From Leisingera daeponensis (GTDB lineage Bacteria; Pseudomonadota; Alphaproteobacteria; Rhodobacterales; Rhodobacteraceae), in contig NZ_JAHVJA010000005.1 of the NCBI RefSeq assembly GCF_019801465.1, forward strand, positions 124,001-188,000: a DNA stretch of 64,000 bases. The letters run 5' to 3'. Position 1 is the first letter of the stretch; every line of letters starts with the position of its first letter. Position numbers and translations under genes: made by a program. This document shows, in pieces, positions 1 through 7,501 of the stretch. A model generated the notes under the pieces. It ran no database searches and was not told where the DNA came from. It worked only from the letters and a program-made list of their open reading frames with translations.

Positions 1-1
1 C

Positions 2-607
2 GAAGGCCCCGCAGGAAAGCTGCAGGCCGCCGCCGCCCGAAACCAGCTCAACATCACCTCCCGTTCCCTGCGGCTGATGACGGCCGAACGGACGCAGGCG
101 ATCGTGGACACCCTCACCGCCGCCCGCCGCAGCTATGTCACCGCCACAAGGTCGTCCTACGCACTGGCCTATTACTTCCACTACGTCGGCCGCATGGCGC
201 TGCCGGGGCTGGAACTGGTCCCCCGCGACATGGGCGCGGCGCTCGACGATCTGCTGGACATAGGCCCCGAGGACTGCCTCATCGCCCTCACCTTCGCCCC
301 CTACTCCGCCGGCACCATCCAGGCGCTGCGGCTGGCGGGCGCGCGCGGCGCATCTGTGATCCTGATTTCCGACAGCGAAGTGATCGCCCCCGGCATCCGC
401 ACCGACCATGTGCTGGCCGTCGCCGCCAACTCGCTGCACCCGTTCGGTGCCATCGGCGGCGCCATGGCGGTGCTGGAATGCCTGCTCACCCATCTGATCG
501 ACGCCGGCGGCGATGACGCGCTGCGCCGGATCGAAGCCTATGACGCCCTGCGCCAAGACACCGGCGCCTATTGGAGCGGCCCCAGGCTGCCGCGGATCCG
601 GAGCTGA
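2..607 (+). CDS. MurR/RpiR-family regulator, 5' end missing (partial)
   Basis: The reading frame is open from the left edge, so this is the C-terminal part of a longer protein. What remains is mostly a SIS (sugar isomerase) domain of the kind that follows the N-terminal helix-turn-helix in RpiR-type regulators. It shows the alternating strand/helix pattern with the motifs LIALTFAPYS and VILISDSE, and a C-terminal helical stretch. Such proteins sense phosphosugars and regulate sugar or amino-sugar catabolic genes. The DNA-binding half lies outside the window, so the regulator assignment rests on the SIS domain alone. An ATG at 77 is internal to the fold and is not taken as the start. The gene converges on the Hint-domain gene with only 13 bases between them. 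Confidence 0.75.
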   Translation, partial: EGPAGKLQAAAARNQLNITSRSLRLMTAERTQAIVDTLTAARRSYVTATRSSYALAYYFHYVGRMALPGLELVPRDMGAALDDLLDIGPEDCLIALTFAPYSAGTIQALRLAGARGASVILISDSEVIAPGIRTDHVLAVAANSLHPFGAIGGAMAVLECLLTHLIDAGGDDALRRIEAYDALRQDTGAYWSGPRLPRIRS

Positions 608-620
608 TTGCCGCCCGGCG

Positions 621-1655
621 TCAGGCGGCCTCCAGCGGTGACGCGGCATCGGGCTTCGGCGCTCTCTCCGCCGCCAGCTGCCGGGCTTGCGACACGCTCA
701 GGCAGCGCCGCGCCTGCGGCCCGTAGCCGGTTCCGGGGTGCTCGCGCAGCCGCGGGCACAGCGCCAGAACCGCGGCCCGGGCGTGCGGTGCGAGCATCGC
801 CAGCGCCGAAGGCCCGGGATAGAAGCTTTCCGCTGCCGCGCCCTCGGCAAACAGGATTTCATGCCGCTCCAGCAGGAGATGGTAATAGGTGACCTGCCGC
901 TTGCCCGCCATCGGCCGGATGCCCGGCAGCGCCGCCAGCCCTTTGGCCGGGGCCAGCACCTGCTCCGCGCCGGTCTCCATCAGCATCTTGTGCTGCGGCG
1001 ACACCGCCAGGTCCCGCCGCGGCAGGCCGCCGCCCAGGGCTCCGGCCCGGATCAGCACCGGCCGCACCCGCGCCGGGCTGCCGGGCCAGGCATGGCGGGT
1101 CGCCGCAATCCAGCGCACCGGCTGCGGGCCGCTGTCCAGGGTGCAGACCAGATCGCCCGGCCGCAGCTGCTCCACGCAAACCTCGCCTCCGGGCGTCAGG
1201 ATGCGGCTCCCGGCGGCAAAACACACCGCCCCGCCAGAGCTTGTGTCGACGTTCTGAAGGTCAATGGCGCCCTTGCCGAAGGAATTCATTTCCTGCTCGG
1301 TGGCTGCTTCCTCGGGCATGAAGGAGAGCCGCGTGGTCATGCCGGGCGACGGGTAGTTCTGCACCGTCACAACGTAGACCTTGGAGCCTTCGTACTGGTC
1401 CGGCACCTGGTTGGCGCCATCGCTTTTCTTGGTCGGCAGGTCGCCGCTCATTTCAAACACGAAATCGTATTCGACGCCGCCGATCGACAGCTTCGTGTCG
1501 GGGTCCGGCGCCCCGCCTGCCTTGTCCAGAAACAGGTCGCCGTCCGCGCCGGACGGCACAAAGGTAATCTCCACCGCCGGATCACCGGTGAGGTTCAGCG
1601 CCGGGTTGTTCGCTGTGCCACTGTCTGTCCGTGCCCAGAACGTCGTTGCCACCAC
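621..1655 (-). CDS. Hint-domain (hedgehog/intein-like) protein
   Basis: A protein of 344 residues. The second half carries a Hint domain of the type common in Rhodobacteraceae: it opens with CFAAGSRILTPGG (Cys at about residue 147), followed by VEQLRPGDLV, a VSPQHKML motif and HEILFAEG near the end. Hint domains can self-process, but many of these bacterial proteins are uncharacterised. The N-terminal 140 residues resemble no family I recognise; they are beta-rich, and no signal peptide is obvious. The start is one of two adjacent GTG codons (1655 or 1652), preceded by AAAGGG. No classical intein splice context such as a C-terminal HN is visible, so the domain is probably not an intein. Confidence 0.72.
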   Translation of the reverse strand: MVATTFWARTDSGTANNPALNLTGDPAVEITFVPSGADGDLFLDKAGGAPDPDTKLSIGGVEYDFVFEMSGDLPTKKSDGANQVPDQYEGSKVYVVTVQNYPSPGMTTRLSFMPEEAATEQEMNSFGKGAIDLQNVDTSSGGAVCFAAGSRILTPGGEVCVEQLRPGDLVCTLDSGPQPVRWIAATRHAWPGSPARVRPVLIRAGALGGGLPRRDLAVSPQHKMLMETGAEQVLAPAKGLAALPGIRPMAGKRQVTYYHLLLERHEILFAEGAAAESFYPGPSALAMLAPHARAAVLALCPRLREHPGTGYGPQARRCLSVSQARQLAAERAPKPDAASPLEAA

Positions 1656-1838
1656 TCAGCCCTTTCCACCAGTGCGCGCGGGAACTTAACCTGATATTGC
1701 CTAAGAATTGCTGAAATCCTTCGGCGGAATTGCGGCAGCATCAAGGCAGTCGCCGCCGCTGCCAGTGCCGTAACGAACCAGCACCCGGCCCGGCGCACAA
1801 GCCTGGAGCCCCCGCAATTCACCTTGTATTTTAACGTG

Positions 1839-3113
1839 TTACAGACGCAAGTCCGCCTCATCCGGCGCCAGTACGTACTTCAGATCATAGACCAGCGCGC
1901 CCGCGGTGCCAAACTTGCGGACCGCCCCGGCCCCCATCTCGCGGAACTCCGCATGCGCCACCGCCAGAACCACCCCGGCATAGACCCCCTGCCCCGGCTC
2001 GGAAACCAGCGGAATCCCGTATGCCTCCTGTGCTTCCTGCGGGTCCGCATGCGGATCATGCACATCCACCGCCACGCCGAACTCCTCCAGCCCCCGCACC
2101 ACGTCGATCACCCGCGTATTGCGCAGGTCCGGACAGTTCTCCTTGAACGTCAGCCCCATCACCAGCACCCGCGCGCCCGCCACCGGCAGGCCGCGTTTCA
2201 GCATCGCCTTGACCATTTCACCGGCAACATAGGCGCCCATGCCGTCATTCAGCCGCCGGCCCGCCAGCAAGATCTCGGGATGATAGCCCAGCTGCTCCGC
2301 CTTATGCGTCAGGTAATAGGGGTCCACCCCGATGCAGTGGCCGCCCACCAGGCCGGGCCGGAACGGCAGGAAATTCCACTTGGTGCCGGCGGCTTCCAGC
2401 ACCGCCTGGGTGTCGATTCCCATCTTATTGAAGATCTTGGCCAGCTCGTTGACCAGCGCGATGTTGATGTCGCGCTGACTGTTCTCGATCACCTTGGCGG
2501 CCTCCGCCACCCGGATGCTGGCGGCCTTGTGAGTGCCCGCGGCCACCACCTCCTGATAAAGCGCATCCACCCGCTCCGCCACTTCGGACGTCGAACCGGA
2601 GGTGACCTTCACCACATCCTTCAGCCGCCGCTGCTTGTCGCCGGGGTTGATCCGCTCCGGGCTGTATCCGGCAAAAAAGTCCCGGTTGAACGCCAGGCCG
2701 GAGCGCGCCTCCAGCACCGGCACGCAGTCCTCCTCGGTGGCGCCGGGATAGACGGTGGATTCATAGATCACCAGATCGCCCGGCTTCAGCACCCCGCCGA
2801 CAATGGCAGAGGCCGCCAGCAATGGTCCCAGGTCCGGCCGGTGGCTGGCATCCACCGGCGTCGGCACGGTGACGATATAGATCGAGCAGCCCGCAATTTC
2901 CGCAGGGTCCGAGGTGAAGCTCAGATGCTCGGCAACGGCCAGTTCCTCAGGCTCCATCTCGCGGGTCCGGTCCACGCCCCGGCGCAGTTCGCTGATGCGC
3001 CCCGGATCAATGTCAAACCCGATAACCTCCCGGTGCCGCCCGAAGGCCGCCGCCAGCGGCAGCCCCACATAACCCAGGCCAATGACACAGATCTTCTCTT
3101 GCGTGCCGTTCAT
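1839..3113 (-). CDS. Nucleotide-sugar dehydrogenase (UDP-hexose/HexNAc 6-dehydrogenase family)
   Basis: A protein of 424 residues from the ATG at 3113, where the Rossmann motif begins almost at once ([14 protein letters not shown]). An upstream in-frame extension would add about 49 residues of unlikely composition. The protein has NAD-binding, central and C-terminal UDP-binding domains in the usual order. Visible motifs are [11 protein letters not shown], the helix with [14 protein letters not shown], and [12 protein letters not shown], which carries the catalytic Cys of this family. These enzymes oxidise C6 of a UDP-sugar to a uronic acid for capsule or O-antigen synthesis. The ERINPG and PYYLTHKA motifs resemble the TviB/WbpO group that acts on UDP-N-acetyl sugars, but the substrate cannot be settled from sequence alone. 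No other polysaccharide gene is adjacent in the window. Confidence 0.85.
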   Translation of the reverse strand: MNGTQEKICVIGLGYVGLPLAAAFGRHREVIGFDIDPGRISELRRGVDRTREMEPEELAVAEHLSFTSDPAEIAGCSIYIVTVPTPVDASHRPDLGPLLAASAIVGGVLKPGDLVIYESTVYPGATEEDCVPVLEARSGLAFNRDFFAGYSPERINPGDKQRRLKDVVKVTSGSTSEVAERVDALYQEVVAAGTHKAASIRVAEAAKVIENSQRDINIALVNELAKIFNKMGIDTQAVLEAAGTKWNFLPFRPGLVGGHCIGVDPYYLTHKAEQLGYHPEILLAGRRLNDGMGAYVAGEMVKAMLKRGLPVAGARVLVMGLTFKENCPDLRNTRVIDVVRGLEEFGVAVDVHDPHADPQEAQEAYGIPLVSEPGQGVYAGVVLAVAHAEFREMGAGAVRKFGTAGALVYDLKYVLAPDEADLRL

Positions 3114-3219
3114 TCCGGGCTGCTCCTTGTTCTGCGGCGCCTGTCGCGCCAGGCCCCCTGCCCGCCCACATAATGCCTCGCCCCCGAAGGGTTCAACCGC
3201 GGGGGGCGCAGTTTCCGCC

Positions 3220-3903
3220 TCACGCCTCGACCACAATGGCAGAAACTTTCCCATCCACATCCCGGCAGGCCGCCAGCAGCCGCGGCATCAGATGCGACAT
3301 TACATAGTTCGCATGGAACCGGCTCGGCGCCTTCAGCACCAGCCGCCCCCCTGCCCGGCCGACGCGCTCCAGCCCCTGCACCCAGGAGGCGTAATTGGCC
3401 GGATCCTCCGCATGCAGCACCGCCTTGGCCAGGCTCCATTCGCTGCCGTCCGAGATATCGGGAGCGGGCGGCGCGGCACCGGGACGCAGCGGCACCACGT
3501 TCGGCGCAGGCTCATCCGCGGCCTGCATCCGGTGCTCAAAATCCGGCCCCACCGCGCCCCAGCGCTCCTCGGTGTCCGCAAGCAGCCGCTCCAGGTCGAT
3601 GCCGTATTCGGTCACCCGCCCCCGGGCACCCTGGCGCTTCACCACCAGCCAGCCCATGCAGCGAAGCTTGGCCATCTCGCGCTTCACCGTGCGCTCGTCC
3701 ACGTCCCACAGACGGGCGATCTCCCGCTGCCCCACCGCCAGTTCGTCCCGCTGCCAGTTGTAGCGTGCGGTCATCAGTGTCATGAAACGCAGAACCAGCT
3801 TCTGCGCGCCCTTGCCCTGGCCAAGCGCAAAAGCCCCCATCGCCGTGAGGATGTCATACTTCAATGCAGAGGCGTTGCGCCCCGCAGGCCGTTTGGCAAG
3901 CAT
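3220..3903 (-). CDS. DnaA-like plasmid replication initiator
   Basis: A protein of 227 residues from the ATG at 3903, which has a purine-rich ribosome site (GGAGGGAGAAACGGGGG) just upstream. The frame stays open to an ATG at 4137, which would add 78 basic residues; that start lies inside an inverted repeat and is less likely. The central part is a winged helix ([18 protein letters not shown], then [14 protein letters not shown]). The C-terminal 70 residues resemble domain I of DnaA (WVQGLERV, then [10 protein letters not shown]), without the AAA+ and DNA-binding domains of chromosomal DnaA. This fits the DnaA-like replicase type known from Rhodobacterales plasmids. It is divergent from parAB, as expected for a replication/partition module. 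Confidence 0.75.
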   Translation of the reverse strand: MLAKRPAGRNASALKYDILTAMGAFALGQGKGAQKLVLRFMTLMTARYNWQRDELAVGQREIARLWDVDERTVKREMAKLRCMGWLVVKRQGARGRVTEYGIDLERLLADTEERWGAVGPDFEHRMQAADEPAPNVVPLRPGAAPPAPDISDGSEWSLAKAVLHAEDPANYASWVQGLERVGRAGGRLVLKAPSRFHANYVMSHLMPRLLAACRDVDGKVSAIVVEA

Positions 3904-4125
3904 TGCTGCCCCCGTTTCTCCCTCCCTGCCCTCCTGGGCCAGGATATGCTGCCTCAAATGTTCCCGGACCTTTTGCCGGGAATTGCGTTGGCGGGTTTCC
4001 CCCGAACTCAACGCTATTCGTTTGCTGTATCCGATTTGCGTCCGGAATTGCGATTCTGTCAAGCGCTGACGGAAATTGAATTCAGCCCCAAACCTTTTTT
4101 CGAAAGAAAAATTGGTATCAATGGT

Positions 4126-4175
4126 ATTGGGGGACATCCTTGGTGACCCCTATTGAGCCGGAAATGTCCCCCAAT
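4126..4175. repeat. Perfect 12-bp inverted repeat in the replication region
   Basis: ATTGGGGGACAT at 4126-4137 and its exact reverse complement ATGTCCCCCAAT at 4164-4175 are separated by 26 bases. Each arm contains the half-site GGGGACA/TGTCCCC of the partition palindrome. Possible roles are a replicase operator or an origin element; this is inferred from position. Confidence 0.6.
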
Positions 4176-4307
4176 CTGCTGTATCCCGGCCCGGGGTGTC
4201 CCCCTAAATCTGGTCCCTGCCCACCGGAAAAAGTCAATGAAACGAATCGTTTGCCGCGGGGCGCGCGAATCGCGCCGGGCCTTGTTTCGCAGGGCTTTTC
4301 TCCGGTG

Positions 4308-4323
4308 TGTCCCCGCAGGGACA
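4308..4323. repeat. parS-like palindrome, one mismatch
   Basis: TGTCCCCGCAGGGACA differs from the consensus TGTCCCCGCGGGGACA at one base. It lies upstream of parA and could serve as a ParA/ParB autoregulatory site. Confidence 0.55.
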
Positions 4324-4455
4324 GGACGCTCTTTGCAACCATATTAGCTTTTGCGTTTTTTGCAAATTCGGCGTAAATGGATATTGAGGCTGAATTAGCG
4401 TCCGCAGGAAAATGGATGCTGCCAAAAACAACAACGTGCAGATCGAGGAGCAGTG

Positions 4456-5760
4456 ATGTTTACGCACGAAGACCTGTCCAAAATGCAGGCCCAATCTCTC
4501 AAGATGCAAAGCTGGATCCGCCAGCAGACCTTCTCCCCCGAAATGGAAAAGACCCTGCGCCGGTTCTCCTCCTGGGAAGTGGCGGAGCTGATCTTCCGCG
4601 TCAACCAGTCGACCCTGCGCGGCCGGCTCTCCGCCGACCCCTCGCTGCCGCAGGGCCATGTCGAGGAGGACGGCCGCCAGCGCTGGTATTCGCTGGAGGA
4701 GATCAACGAGCTGCGCCGCCGCATCAAGATCAACCGCAAGTCCCTGCTGCCCAAGCGCCCCGCGGGCAAGCGGGCGTTGCGGGTGGCGATCTCCAACTTC
4801 AAGGGCGGCGCCGGCAAATCCACTGTCGCCCTGCATTTTGCCCATGCCGCGGCGCTGGACGGCTACCGGGTGCTGTGCGTCGATTTCGACCCGCAGGCCA
4901 CCCTGTCGCATTCCATGGGCCTCAGCGACGTCACCGAGGATTACACCGTCTGGGGCATCATGGCCCGCGACCTGGTGCGCGAAACCACGCGGATGAACGC
5001 CTCGCTGCAAGGCGCCGAGTCCGGCACCGCCCTGCCCCAGCGCCAGCTGCCCGACGCGATCACCGGCATGGGGCTGCAGGACCTGCGGGTGAGCGATTTC
5101 GTCAAACCGACCAGCTGGCCGACCATCGACATCATCCCGTCCTGCGCCAATGCGGCCTTTGTCGAATTCGCCTCCGCCCAGTACCGCCACCTGAACCCGG
5201 AATGGTCGTTCTTCGCCGCGGTCTCCCGTTACCTCGACCAGCTGCCGTCCGAGGATTACGACCTGATGATTTTCGACTGCCCGCCGGCGATCGGCTACCA
5301 GTCGATGAATGCGGTGTTTGCCGCCGACATGCTCTATATCCCCTCCGGCCCCGGTTACTGGGAGTATGACTCGACCACCTCTTTCATCGGCCAGCTCTCC
5401 GAGGCGCTGGAGGATCTGTCGGCCTTTAACGGCGTTGTCCCCGCGGGGACATTTTCGCTGCCCAAGGTTTTCCAGGACGTCCGCTTCCTGCTGACCCGTT
5501 ACGAAAGCGGTAACGATTTGCACCGTGCGATGCGTTCGGCATTTATGAAGGTGTTTGAGGGTAGAATGACAGAGCACCCGATCGAGATGACCCGCGCAGT
5601 CGAACAGTCGGGCCGCTTCCTGAGTTCCATCTACGAAATCGATTACCGGGATATGACACGCGAAACCTGGCGCCGTGCGCGGGCGTCGTTTGACCAGGCC
5701 TATGACGAATTCAAGGCCTACGCGCTGGAAGCCTGGGAAAACCTGGAGGATGAGGCATGA
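4456..5760 (+). CDS. parA: Plasmid partition ATPase ParA
   Basis: A protein of 434 residues. It has an N-terminal helix-turn-helix-like extension of about 100 residues (SSWEVAELIFRVNQSTLRGR, then WYSLEEINELRRRI), as in ParA proteins that also repress their own operon. The deviant Walker A motif KGGAGKST is near residue 116, DFDPQATLS follows, and DLMIFDCPPA is the Walker B region. It should form dynamic filaments or gradients on nucleoid DNA and move ParB-parS complexes. The ATG at 4456 follows GAGGAG closely; a GTG directly before it (4453) is an alternative start. The stop overlaps the parB start (ATGA). A perfect TGTCCCCGCGGGGACA palindrome lies inside the gene and encodes VPAGT. Confidence 0.9.
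   Translation: MFTHEDLSKMQAQSLKMQSWIRQQTFSPEMEKTLRRFSSWEVAELIFRVNQSTLRGRLSADPSLPQGHVEEDGRQRWYSLEEINELRRRIKINRKSLLPKRPAGKRALRVAISNFKGGAGKSTVALHFAHAAALDGYRVLCVDFDPQATLSHSMGLSDVTEDYTVWGIMARDLVRETTRMNASLQGAESGTALPQRQLPDAITGMGLQDLRVSDFVKPTSWPTIDIIPSCANAAFVEFASAQYRHLNPEWSFFAAVSRYLDQLPSEDYDLMIFDCPPAIGYQSMNAVFAADMLYIPSGPGYWEYDSTTSFIGQLSEALEDLSAFNGVVPAGTFSLPKVFQDVRFLLTRYESGNDLHRAMRSAFMKVFEGRMTEHPIEMTRAVEQSGRFLSSIYEIDYRDMTRETWRRARASFDQAYDEFKAYALEAWENLEDEA
5436..5451. repeat. parS-like palindrome (perfect), inside parA
   Basis: Exact 16-bp palindrome TGTCCCCGCGGGGACA, translated within ParA as VPAGT. Confidence 0.7.
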
Positions 5761-6857
5761 GCAAACGCAGAGTCTTCGACATCGACTTCACCCCTGACAC
5801 CGCCGCTGTCCCCGCGGGGACAGCCCCGGAAAAACCGGCCGAGAAAGCAACCGAATCCCGCCGCGGCCCGATGGCCACCGCGATCTCCGAGAATGCCGAT
5901 GCGTTGCGCACACGCGCGGAAGCCGAGCAGAAGATCCGCGACGAAAACGACCGGCTTGCGCATGAATTCGTGCGGCTGAAAAAGCTGGGCCTGGTGGTCG
6001 ACCGGATTCCCATCGGCCGGATCGGCGCCACCAAGCTGATCCGCGACCGCAGGGAGGGGCGCGACCCGGACCTCGATGAGCTGAAGGTGTCGATCAAATC
6101 CCTCGGCCTGTCGAACCCGATCCGGGTCGAGGAAAAGGAAGACGGCACCTATGAGCTGATCCAGGGCTACCGCCGCCTGCGGGCCTATCTGGAGCTGCTG
6201 CGGGAGACCGAGGATGAAACCTATGAGCGCATCCCCGCGGGGCTGGTGGCCAGGGGAGACAGTCTGCAGAGCCTCTACCGCCGGATGGTGGACGAGAACC
6301 TGGTGCGCCGTGACATCTCCTTTGCCGAGATGGCTCAGTTGGCGCTGCGCTATGCCGAGGACGCGGGCACCAGGGCAAAATCCCTCGAGGATGCGGTCAG
6401 TGACCTCTATGCCTCTGCCGGCCGCCAGAAGAAGATCTACATCCGCCATTTTGCCCAGCTGCTGGAGGCGGTGGGCGATCTGCTGAAATATCCGGAGGCG
6501 ATCCCGCGCGCGCTGGGGCTGGAGCTGAGGAAACGGCTGGAGGCTGATGCGGCAAACCTGCCGGAGTTGCGGGAGGCGCTGACGCGGGCGCAAGCCGAAA
6601 CCGAAGAGGCGGAGCTGAACGTGCTGCGCGGTTTTATCGAAGGCAAGCGCAAACCCGCGCCCCGCGCAGCCGCCGCCCCGCGTCCCGGCGTGGCCAAGAC
6701 CACCCTGCGCTGCACTGTCCCCGCGGGGACAGTCCGCTGCCAGGCGCGCGACGGCAAGATCGAGATGGCGATGGAACGCGACTTCTCGGAGATCGACCGG
6801 CACAAGCTGGAGGGGGCGATTGCGGCATTTTTCGCTGCACTCGAACAGGAAGACTGA
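5757..6857 (+). CDS. parB: Plasmid partition protein ParB
   Basis: A protein of 366 residues. The N-terminal segment is followed by a ParB/Srx-type domain with DELKVSIKSLGLSNPIRV and the motif LIQGYRRLRAYLEL. A helical DNA-binding middle contains VDENLVRRDISFAEMAQLAL and DLYASAGRQKKIYIRHFAQ. The C-terminal part is presumably for dimerisation. It should bind the repeated palindromes here and recruit ParA. The start overlaps the parA stop by four bases, so the genes are translationally coupled. Two perfect palindromes lie inside the gene (5807 and 6716), both read as VPAGT. A third follows the stop by a few bases, ahead of a terminator. Confidence 0.9.
   Translation: MSKRRVFDIDFTPDTAAVPAGTAPEKPAEKATESRRGPMATAISENADALRTRAEAEQKIRDENDRLAHEFVRLKKLGLVVDRIPIGRIGATKLIRDRREGRDPDLDELKVSIKSLGLSNPIRVEEKEDGTYELIQGYRRLRAYLELLRETEDETYERIPAGLVARGDSLQSLYRRMVDENLVRRDISFAEMAQLALRYAEDAGTRAKSLEDAVSDLYASAGRQKKIYIRHFAQLLEAVGDLLKYPEAIPRALGLELRKRLEADAANLPELREALTRAQAETEEAELNVLRGFIEGKRKPAPRAAAAPRPGVAKTTLRCTVPAGTVRCQARDGKIEMAMERDFSEIDRHKLEGAIAAFFAALEQED
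5807..5822. repeat. parS-like palindrome (perfect), inside parB 5' end
   Basis: Exact copy of TGTCCCCGCGGGGACA, read as VPAGT near residue 20 of ParB. Confidence 0.7.
6716..6731. repeat. parS-like palindrome (perfect), inside parB 3' part
   Basis: Exact copy of the 16-bp palindrome, in the same VPAGT frame as the others inside genes. Confidence 0.7.
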
Positions 6858-6863
6858 TCCGGC

Positions 6864-6879
6864 TGTCCCCGCGGGGACA
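6864..6879. repeat. parS-like palindrome (perfect), just after parB
   Basis: Exact copy lying between the parB stop and the parB terminator hairpin. Confidence 0.7.
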
Positions 6880-6896
6880 GCGGCGAAAGACTACTG

Positions 6897-6924
6897 AGGC
6901 CCGGCAGCGATGCCGGGCCTTTTT
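6897..6924 (+). terminator. Rho-independent terminator of parAB
   Basis: A perfect 10-bp stem (AGGCCCGGCA with TGCCGGGCCT) with loop GCGA is followed by a T run at 6920-6924. It lies about 40 bases after the parB stop. Confidence 0.85.
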
Positions 6925-6961
6925 CATGCTTGCCGAGGCGCAGTGCGGTGTTTCCGGCCGG

Positions 6962-6977
6962 TGTCCCGGCGGGGACA
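6962..6977. repeat. parS-like palindrome, one mismatch
   Basis: TGTCCCGGCGGGGACA, one base off the consensus. Confidence 0.55.
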
Positions 6978-7172
6978 AACTTGGCGATACGGACGCCGAT
7001 GCCGGGAAAAACAGTGTCTAATGCGGGCTGTTCGAGCCTGTGTTGCGCCTCAGGTCCGGCCTGATCGGACGCGCAGAGGCCAAAGGCGGCGGGGGATCAC
7101 ACGCTTCCTGTGGCGCGGCTAAACCAGTGTCCAGCCATCAGCCAGCCATTCCCATGCCGCCGGAACGAAAGC

Positions 7173-7188
7173 TGTCCCCGCGGGGACA
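7173..7188. repeat. parS-like palindrome (perfect)
   Basis: Exact copy of TGTCCCCGCGGGGACA in non-coding DNA. Confidence 0.7.
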
Positions 7189-7300
7189 TGCTGGGGAGCC
7201 CAGTAGCGGAAGCCTCTGCCTGCCGGTACGATTCCCTAGTGGGGCGGGAATTCGGTGCGGCGGGGCATTCGCCTGCTGTGCGGCGGACCCGGCTACGACG

Positions 7301-7316
7301 TGTCCCCGCGGGGACA
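7301..7316. repeat. parS-like palindrome (perfect)
   Basis: Exact copy of the 16-bp palindrome in non-coding DNA. Confidence 0.7.
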
Positions 7317-7355
7317 GGGGGGCTGGATCGGGCAATGGATCAGGGAGTTCTTGTC

Positions 7356-7370
7356 TGTCCGCGCGGGACA
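7356..7370. repeat. parS-like palindrome, degenerate (15 bp)
   Basis: TGTCCGCGCGGGACA is one base shorter than the consensus and altered at the centre. It may be a decayed copy. Confidence 0.4.
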
Positions 7371-7409
7371 CGAAACCGGAACGGCGGGCGCAGCGGTGAG
7401 CCTGCAAGC

Positions 7410-7436
7410 AAAAAGACCCGGCACGGCGGCCGGGTC
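7410..7436 (-). terminator. Rho-independent terminator of the YceI-OmpA gene
   Basis: On the minus strand GACCCGG and CCGGGTC form a GC-rich stem followed by TTTTT. The hairpin begins about 65 bases after the stop of the gene at 7502-8542. Confidence 0.75.
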
Positions 7437-7456
7437 CTGCGGTGTTTCTGCGAGGC

Positions 7457-7472
7457 TGTCCCCGCGGGGACA
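7457..7472. repeat. parS-like palindrome (perfect)
   Basis: Exact copy between the YceI-OmpA stop and its terminator, mirroring the site after parB. Confidence 0.7.
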
Positions 7473-7501
7473 GAGGGATATGCAGCCGGTCCAGCCGCGG
7501 G

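Larger units (their letters stand above)
3904..4455. other. Replicase-parA intergenic region, candidate replication origin
   Basis: About 550 bases lie between the divergent replicase and parA starts. AT-richer tracts (about 4095-4130 and 4336-4400) contrast with the GC-rich surroundings. TGTCCCC or GGGGACA half-sites occur at 4130-4136, 4166-4171 and 4197-4203, and a one-mismatch full palindrome at 4308-4323. It presumably holds both divergent promoters and the origin. No clear DnaA box of the form TTATNCACA was seen. Origin function is inference from position and composition. Confidence 0.45.
6925..7409. other. Gene-free stretch carrying palindrome array
   Basis: No credible gene was found between parB and the minus-strand OmpA-type gene. 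Open frames here repeat the translation of the palindromes (CPRGD, SPRG, VPAGT) and have no other family signal. Perfect palindromes at 7173 and 7301 and degenerate ones at 6962 and 7356 occupy the stretch, so it probably serves as the main centromere region. Confidence 0.6.

Noticed and set aside
3904-4137. Longer replicase start at the ATG at 4137
   Set aside because: The added 78 residues are basic and unconserved in look, the start lies in the inverted repeat, and the ATG at 3903 has a strong ribosome site.
6231-6244. Further palindrome copy in parB (ATCCCCGCGGGGCTGG)
   Set aside because: Only the GC core matches; the TGT and ACA ends are missing.
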